Positions 58,352 to 64,000 of a stretch of 64,000 nt of DNA are shown one piece after another (position 1 is the stretch's first letter; each line of letters opens with the position of its first letter). Origin of the DNA: Diorhabda sublineata. Taxonomy: Eukaryota; Arthropoda; Insecta; Coleoptera; Chrysomelidae. The stretch is taken from assembly GCF_026230105.1 (NCBI RefSeq), contig NC_079479.1, forward strand, positions 14,767,734-14,831,733. The letters are read 5' to 3'. Under the pieces are notes generated by a model that was not told the origin of the DNA, did not search any database, and saw only the letters and a program-made list of their open reading frames with translations. Position numbers and translations under genes: made by a program.

Positions 58352-58554
58352 TATTTATTTATAATAGAAGTAGTGAATGTTTATGAAAATGTTACAATTA
58401 TAAATAGCTATAACCTAACATTCGATTATTTCTACTCCTGAAATCATATTTATGAACGTATTGTGATCTATAACTTAATTCGTGCGTTTTTTTAAAATTT
58501 GAACGTTTATTTAAGAAAAACATGTACAATAGTATTATTGAAAGTATTGCTTAT

Positions 58555-59160
58555 CTGAAGCTATGACCTTTTCCCGTCTTTCTGGCAATTTGTGGGTCCC
58601 ATCCTAAAAGAACTGCACCGGCTTGGCAAACAAGAATTAATCAAGCCAATTTTTGATATTGTGCTCTGATGTAAACCTTTTTTCAGTGAGGGCGTTCTGC
58701 ATCGACTGGAACAAATGGTAGTCAGAAGATGCAAGGTCTGGGCTATAAGGCGGGTGAGATAAAACGTATTGCCTCGTGTCTGGTTTTTGCACTTGGAATT
58801 GTCGTAATGGATCCATTTTTCATCATCAGTAACAATTTGATGCAAAAATGACTTCCTTCTGTAGCATTCCAGCAGCATTTTTAACCTGCTAAACCGCCTC
58901 TCGACGTCTCTCAACTTGAGTTCATTTGGAACCCAATTTCCTTGCTTTTGAATATATCCAGCTGCTTTTAAATATTTTGAAAAGGCTGCTTGAGTGAAAC
59001 CCAAAGATTCTGCGAGTTTTTCTTGTGTTAGACAACAATATTCATTGAGTAATGCTTCCATTTCTTCGTCTTCAAACTTTTGGCTGCCCAAGACGTTAAT
59101 TGTCTTCCAAGCCACAATCACTACTTTTAAATCCACTTTTGGCACGTTCTCTCAGCAGGA
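58555..59160 (-). pseudogene. mariner transposase with central deletion
   Basis: A 194-codon minus frame starts with a helix-turn-helix region (LTQEKLAESLGFTQAAFSKY, AAGYIQKQGNWVPNELKLRD). It continues with VERRFSRLKMLLECYRRKSF and LHQIVTDDEKWIHYDNSKCK, where TDDEKWIHYDN is the first catalytic motif of DD34D mariners. The frame then passes over a deletion of the second catalytic region. In another frame it finds LPPYSP-like, DYHLFQSMQNALTEKRF and LPERREKVIASDKQYF, the C-terminus. The second catalytic Asp and most of the DDE fold are missing. It lies just beyond the stop codon of the stathmin-like gene. TIRs are not clear. Confidence 0.88.
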
Positions 59161-59260
59161 TGTTGCTTAGTTTCTGTGGTCAAAACCTTTTTTTTCCATT
59201 TAAACTGGAAAAAACAAAAACTTATAAAAGTGGTAGAGATTCGTAGCATTTCAAATCAAC

Positions 59261-59452
59261 TTATTTTTCTTTGTATTTTATTTTATGAATTTCAAGTGAC
59301 CAACTACAGAAACAATAATATATTTCACATCTTGGACATTTTACTGTAGATTGTATTCGATATGGTCTATAATTACCCGCTTTAATAATATTTTTTACTT
59401 GTTCTAATTTGTCTGATACATCTAAAACAAATAATTTACTCAGTAATACCAT
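59261..59452 (-). other. unassigned short frame with Cys pairs
   Basis: A 63-codon minus frame ending in a Cys-rich stretch (KCPRCEIYYCFCSW). It lies between a mariner and a DNA-polymerase relic and could belong to either. Function unknown. Confidence 0.2.
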
Positions 59453-59689
59453 AGTACCCTAACCCTAACCTAACCCCCCAGGAGAGTGTTTTAAATAAGT
59501 TCGGAAGCAATTAGGAATGGATTCGTTGACTTGTAGTTTTTTCCTTAAATTCTGTAAAACAATTTTTTATAATCTGCAAACGTTAATTGATTTTTTCTGA
59601 TGGTAATTTGATACATTTTGACTTTTTAACAACTTTCTCTCCCTGAACTTCATAAGTATACATTTTTTAACATAAACTTACAAATTATT

Positions 59690-60400
59690 TACCATTTGCC
59701 TCATCTTCAATCAAACCCAAAACATTTTTTAATAACGTGTAGTAGGTCATAGCAATTATTTATAACTGTATAATCAGTTGTATCAAATTTTGAAATGTTA
59801 TTTGCAATAATATCTTCATACACATCATCAGTTTTAATTTCATAAATAAAGCTGTCAGTATCTGAGTACATTAATCTAACATTGTATCCAACATTAAATT
59901 ATAATGAAAATCCTACATACAAATTTTAGAAATATCTAAGATTGCCATGCCAATATACAAGATCTTATTAAAAACTAATTCTGCTTTTCTTAATTGTACA
60001 ACTGTGAAATCGTTGGTTTGCAATTAAATTTTTAGCACCATATCAATCTTCATAAGAATTGGTTAAACAAATGGTAGTTCTAAGTTTTATATTTTCCATG
60101 GTTTTACCAAACACCGCATTGGTTGCCAATTTATAGGTATTCTTGATCTCACTTGTAGCTACTGTTCTAAGACAAAGAGATCGTTTGAATTGAAAATATA
60201 TTTTTGTTTTTTAAACAAAATTGGAATTAATTTAGCTAGTTTCAATCGAGAAGGATTTTGATGCTCAGGACAAAATGGGTAGTTTTTATGTAAATCATGC
60301 AACTTTTTAGGATCCTCCAAGTTAAATTGTAAAAAAGAACCTGCCAGATCATCAGGAGCTAACTTGACTTCTGTTATCTTCCCATGCAAAGCCAACATAA
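59690..60400 (-). pseudogene. family-B DNA polymerase relic (Polinton/Maverick-type)
   Basis: On the minus strand, an open stretch from 60398 reads SFLQFNLEDPKKLHDLHKNY with PFCPEH, then LIPILFKKQKYIF. These match the palm entry of protein-primed family-B polymerases (D-L-E-Y-P-x-x-L-H-x-x-H/N-x-x-x-P-F-C). Further downstream, in broken frames, come VFNKILYIGMAILDISKI with the M-DFHYN tract, then YSDTDSFIYEIKTDD (Y-x-D-T-D-S catalytic motif) and SKFDTTDYT with G-IEDEANGK. Such genes occur in Polinton/Maverick transposons and related mobile DNAs. Multiple frameshifts make it inactive. No integrase, ATPase or capsid gene of such an element is visible nearby. Confidence 0.75.
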
Positions 60401-61385
60401 GTTAGAGGGGCACTTGTAGTTCAACCCTAAAGACTATTTACGTTTGTAGGTATAAACCAAGTACTTTGAAAGTTTTGTACAGTTACATCAAACTCAAATT
60501 CCTCCTTGAATATCCTTTACAGACATTGCTATTTCTCAGTTTTTCTACAATTTTAACATATGGAAATACCATTTCTGAATATACAACTATTAGTTTTTTA
60601 TTTGAGGTGTATGATCAAATTTAGAAAGCAACGAAGAACTTTCTCCAACATGATGTTCTATTTTGACTAACTGTTCCTTGTTTTCTCCTTTTTTATTTAT
60701 ACATACTACAGAAGTAAGTGACCACTCAAAGTATGTCACAATATAAAAACAAAAGTCCTAAGGAATGTTTTCAACAAGTAAAATAAAAGAAAGATAGATA
60801 CTGAGCATCGTTTAACATCAAAATAAATATATTTGTAGTTATTGATATCAAGAAGAAATAGTTTCAAACTTTATCCAATTTGAAAATGGAATATCAACTA
60901 TCAACTGATTATGTTTTTAACTGCATTTTTTCACCCAATACAAGTTTATACACCGATGTATAATTATTAATTACCACAGAGCTATCCCTTATTATTCATT
61001 AAAATATCGGAGAAGTTGATAGGTAATAGTGAAACTTATCAGTAAATATTACATTAAATTAGTCAACAAAAAAGAACTCACAAAATTGACCAAGGGTTTT
61101 TTTTATACGCTAACAAATACAATTTTTCAAAATGTGAGAAATATAAAGTATTCTGGTTGGAAAAAAGTTAAATTCACCTGTTAACGCCTCTGGCAATAGC
61201 AATATTCAGCTAGGGTAAAAATAACGACCTCTCGACTGTTAAGCTCCTGGTAACTTCCTGGGGAACCCTTCTATTTTCTCGCATGTTTTCCAAATTGAGT
61301 ATGAGGTTTAAAAAAACTCTTTTGAGCAACGCCACAATGTCAAAAACTATCTCCTTCAACGGAATAGACAGTTTTACCAACTCTC
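60401..61385. other. unassigned sequence
   Basis: May include decayed 5' parts of the polymerase element, but no motif is readable. Confidence 0.3.
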
Positions 61386-61390
61386 ATAAC

Positions 61391-61430
61391 ATGTGGTTAA
61401 TCTATGCTTACAACCATAGATGAACCACAT
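61391..61430. repeat. 40-nt hairpin
   Basis: atgtggttaatctatg and catagatgaaccacat pair over 16 positions with one mismatch around an 8-nt loop. A related palindrome ttaaccacatggttag lies near 61508. Confidence 0.9.
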
Positions 61431-61744
61431 TCTACTCATAACCCTCTTCGATGAGAACTGCCATCTTAACTCTTCTACCAACCACAAGCATTTTGATGCA
61501 TCCATAAATTAACCACATGGTTAGACTCATAGAACATACCCAGGTTAAATTGACAATTTACAATATGAAAATATTATTCCCTTCCAACACCCCCTCTGAA
61601 TTAAAAGCACCACCTCGAAAATTTTAAATAGGAAAGGGTGTCGTGTGGCACCTTGTTGGAAAGGGATTTTAGTCCTCTATTCAGCAATATAAAGTTTTTT
61701 TAGATTTGGTGCAATCATGACTGAAAAAATTAATTTTTAAGTTG

Positions 61745-61860
61745 TAAAATTTTGATATTGTCTCTATCACAAATTAAATGTTCAAATAATCGAGGCGATT
61801 TTGGAATTCTCATACAACATTTTATATGACCTCAGGGGTTATTTGTGCACATTCATATAA
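61745..61860 (-). repeat. dispersed repeat, copy 2 (cccctgaggtcata family)
   Basis: Inverse partner of 1865-1990 (tatgacctcaggggttat; aatcgaggcgattttggaat). Just upstream (61600-61690) is gtgtggcaccttgttggaaa, probably part of the same unit. Confidence 0.65.
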
Positions 61861-61869
61861 AATTGTAAA

Positions 61870-62647
61870 CTCAACTTCTCTTTAATTTACTAGTTCTGCA
61901 GTGAAGAGTAAGTTGAAGTTTTAATTGAAGACAAAGGCACTATCTAAAAACACAGACATTGGAAATACAATTCCCTAGTACCCTGATTCTTTAAGCTACT
62001 ATAATTTAGAATAAAGTCTTTATAAATATAAAGCAGGATTCCTTTAATAGATATTTCGTTTTTTCTAAAAAGTTATTTGAAGGTTTAAACGGTTTTCTCT
62101 CTTTAAGTAAACTAAATAGCAAACGCCGCAAAATACGTGATTAATAGCGGTCCTCACTTCAGTTCACTGCGCCAGTGCAGCAGCTCTCAAGTTTTCGACT
62201 TTTTTCTTCACACAAAAGAATTTTTTTGTTTTACTTCTCCGATATCCATTCTATTCGTGTATTGAATGAAATTTTCACTTCAATTATGTTTTATTTTTGA
62301 ATCATGTATAATGTCAAATAAATGAAAATTATTCCACCAGATGTCCTGGTAATCGAAAAATCGACACGTATTCACATATCGAAAGTGATCACAATAATTC
62401 TACCTCGAGTATATAATCTTTGACTCTACCATACAAAATGTTCACGCCGAGTGAGTGTAACAGTCGATTTATAGAAATATTAAGTTTGTAGCGATAGCGA
62501 TTCGTGACTAAGTGTTGGGGTTTTTTTTCATATCAAGACACAACCCCTGCAAAATTTGAAGTGTGTTATCAAACACCCAAACACAGAACACATTCCACAT
62601 CCAAAGTTGTCAATCTGTTAAATTCTAAACTATACGCAAATATATAC
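61870..62647 (+). promoter_or_regulatory. 5' region of the PGRMC-like gene
   Basis: Contains the presumed promoter and 5' UTR. The part from about 62140 is less AT-rich than the surroundings (ctgcgccagtgcagcagctc), which fits a promoter-proximal or transcribed segment. No specific factor site is assigned. Confidence 0.35.
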
Positions 62648-62948
62648 ATGGCGGAATCAGCGGTGTCACCGGGAATATTAACCCATATATTTCTGGAAAT
62701 AATACACAGTCCACTGAATATTGTCCTCGTAGCTTTAATTGTGTTTTTAGTGTATAAAATATTTAAAAGTCGCAATAGTAGTGCTCCCATTACGTCAGCG
62801 GCCTCATCATTACCCAAACTTAAGAAAAGGGACTTTACCGTAGAAGAGTTAAAAAAATACGATGGTAATCAAGAGGACGGCAGAGTTTTGGTTGCTGTAA
62901 ATGGAAATGTCTACGACGTTACGAAAGGGAAACGATTTTATGGTCCAG
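62648..62948 (+). CDS. membrane-associated progesterone receptor component (PGRMC/MAPR)-like, first coding exon
   Basis: The exon starts at ATG 62648 (M-A-E-S-A-V) and ends at the donor CCAG/gtaagt after 100 codons plus one base (phase 1). Residues 22-39 form a single N-terminal transmembrane segment (LNIVLVALIVFLVYKIFK), followed by a short basic and Ser-rich linker. The cytochrome b5-like heme-binding domain then begins: KRDFTVEELKKYDG, then RVLVAVNGNVYDVTKG and KRFYGP. That pattern identifies MAPR proteins, which bind heme through tyrosines and partner with cytochrome P450s at the ER. The next exon should start with an EGPY-type segment carrying the heme-ligand tyrosine. It is outside the window, so the gene is partial here. 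Upstream in-frame codons exist without an ATG in good context. A LINE fragment lies antisense in the following intron. Confidence 0.93.
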
Positions 62949-63569
62949 GTAAGTTTTTTCTTTTTAAAATATTGGTGATGTCATTTGGTATGAAGAGTAT
63001 GCAGAAAGTATAATTGTTATTTTTTTTGACAGATGCTTAAATGAACATTTTAAATAAGCGCATTCTAATTTCTTTGAGAAACAAAATTATATGAAATATA
63101 TAATATCTGCAAAGGTATAATTCCAGCTGTAAAATAACAGTGACTTCTTCTTTATTGGCAAACGTTCTGTAAATATTTATTACTATGTATAATTTCCCTT
63201 AATTTACGTAAAACTAATCTCTTCACATGAATTATAATTGGAAAAGGCTTCATTGCTATTTTCAAGTATTTATGATAATGTTGATACTAAAAGAATAACC
63301 CATCCACATTATATTAAAATTAATTATCCTACAATGCTTAATAACAATAATGGATGAAGTAATTCTATTTAATTATCATATTTGCAATGAACTAATACTA
63401 TTTACTAACTGTTTTGATTCAATTTAATACAAATTTGAATGTTTTCAAATTAAAAATTCTCTATGACTGGGATACTGAACCTAAAATTAATTATTGTGCA
63501 TTTACTAAAGATAATAGTTAGGGTATTTCTATATGAATATGCCCCTAAAAGTAGCCATTTGAGTCTGGC
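62949..63569 (+). other. intron 1 of the PGRMC-like gene, AT-rich
   Basis: Starts with the consensus donor gtaagt. No acceptor or next exon was identified before the window end. No other feature. Confidence 0.6.
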
Positions 63570-64000
63570 AATATGACTTCTGTCACCAGGCTAGTCTTCA
63601 TAGAGCCAGTAGTGCTCGGTGTTTGTACAGCCGCTCAACACTCTATTCCCCCTTTCACATGTTCTCTTATTTCTATCAAGTTGTCACTAGTGATCCCAGA
63701 TACATTTTCGAACTTATACTTACTGGCTTACTTCAAAAGCCATTGGGGGAGTTCTTCTGTTTCTTGACAAAATCATGTATTTTATTTTGGACAGGATTCC
63801 TCCTCCAGCTGCTCAAAGCTTTAGTTCAGTTCATGCTCCCTTTAGCTGAGTAGATCAATGTCATCAGCATAGGCCAGGTACTGCACTATTCTGTTGAGTA
63901 GAATTCCTTCTCTATTAACTTCAATATTTCTGATGACTCATTATAGTGTTAGGTTGAAAAAGATACTCAAGACCTTGCATGAGACCTTATCCTATTTGGA
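63570..64000 (-). mobile_element. LINE RT fragment (family L-A), inside the PGRMC-like intron
   Basis: The minus strand reads LLNRIVQYLAYADDIDLLS, the YADD catalytic box of a non-LTR RT, then a tail shared with 1362-1870. Relative to that copy, about 100 bp is missing at gtacagcc/gctcaacac. It continues past the end of the window. Confidence 0.8.

Noticed and set aside
59453..59480. ccctaaccctaacctaaccc as a second telomeric array
   Set aside because: Only three or four irregular units; too short to separate from chance in an AT-rich insect genome.
1..64000. CRISPR arrays, bacterial operons, riboswitches
   Set aside because: The window is eukaryotic (introns, tRNA with pol III signals, insect transposons), and the direct repeats seen are minisatellites without spacer structure.

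Overview
The window is AT-rich animal nuclear DNA and almost certainly comes from an insect. Three observations support this: a tRNA-Trp gene with the insect-type sequence, an interstitial array of the insect telomere unit TTAGG mixed with TCAGG (the beetle variant), and the mixture of transposable-element families. A non-dipteran insect fits best, and a beetle is plausible, but the species cannot be fixed from this sequence. Gene density is very low. Only three protein-coding host genes and one tRNA can be supported, all on the + strand. Most of the rest is a graveyard of decayed mobile elements separated by unrecognised AT-rich DNA.

Host genes: (1) tRNA-Trp(CCA) at 20546-20617 with a T7 terminator. 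(2) A complete single-exon ELOVL6/Baldspot-type very-long-chain fatty acid elongase at 30569-31432, with all catalytic motifs and a C-terminal ER-retrieval signal. (3) A three-exon gene at 54130-58351 whose splice junctions join in frame to a 174-residue protein. It has an MGC N-terminus typical of acylated membrane-anchored proteins and a stathmin-like helix. Its first intron carries an antisense Penelope-like retroelement. (4) The first coding exon of a PGRMC-type (membrane-associated progesterone receptor component, cytochrome b5-like heme-binding) protein at 62648-62948, whose remaining exons lie beyond the window.

Mobile elements, left to right: a LINE fragment (1.4-1.85 kb); jockey RNase H tail (2.6 kb); piggyBac C-terminus (3.1-3.55 kb); PIF/Harbinger N-terminus (5.5 kb); LINE 3' end (7.0-7.45 kb); a 604-bp TIR MITE (8.5 kb); an internally deleted mariner (9.4-10.1 kb); an IS630/Tc1/mariner element with about 110-bp TIRs (11.5-12.6 kb); fold-back elements (14.1, 17.2 and 17.4 kb); mariner relics (19 and 22.5 kb); jockey-type LINE relics (21.6, 23.6 and 42.9 kb, and 53.2 kb with the gag zinc knuckle and endonuclease); a 1.84-kb Tc1/mariner-like element (24.7 kb); a 2-kb LINE (26.7-28.7 kb); a second mariner sharing the internal deletion of the first (29 kb); a Harbinger derivative with TTA duplications (31.9 kb); a 730-bp MITE (33.5 kb); a ZBED/hAT relic (34.9 kb); a MULE of about 3.5 kb with long TIRs and a SWIM motif (36-39.56 kb); a decayed DDE transposase (41-42.1 kb); mariners at 48.6 and 58.5 kb; and a family-B DNA polymerase relic of Polinton/Maverick type (59.7-60.4 kb). 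Several tandem repeats and long hairpins are also present.

No coherent new multi-gene system was found. The points most worth checking are the myristoyl/stathmin-like gene with its Penelope-bearing intron, the pair of mariners with identical internal deletion junctions, a repeat family whose copies share only a terminal motif, and several long perfect or near-perfect hairpins. All family assignments rest on motifs read by eye and have not been checked by database search.
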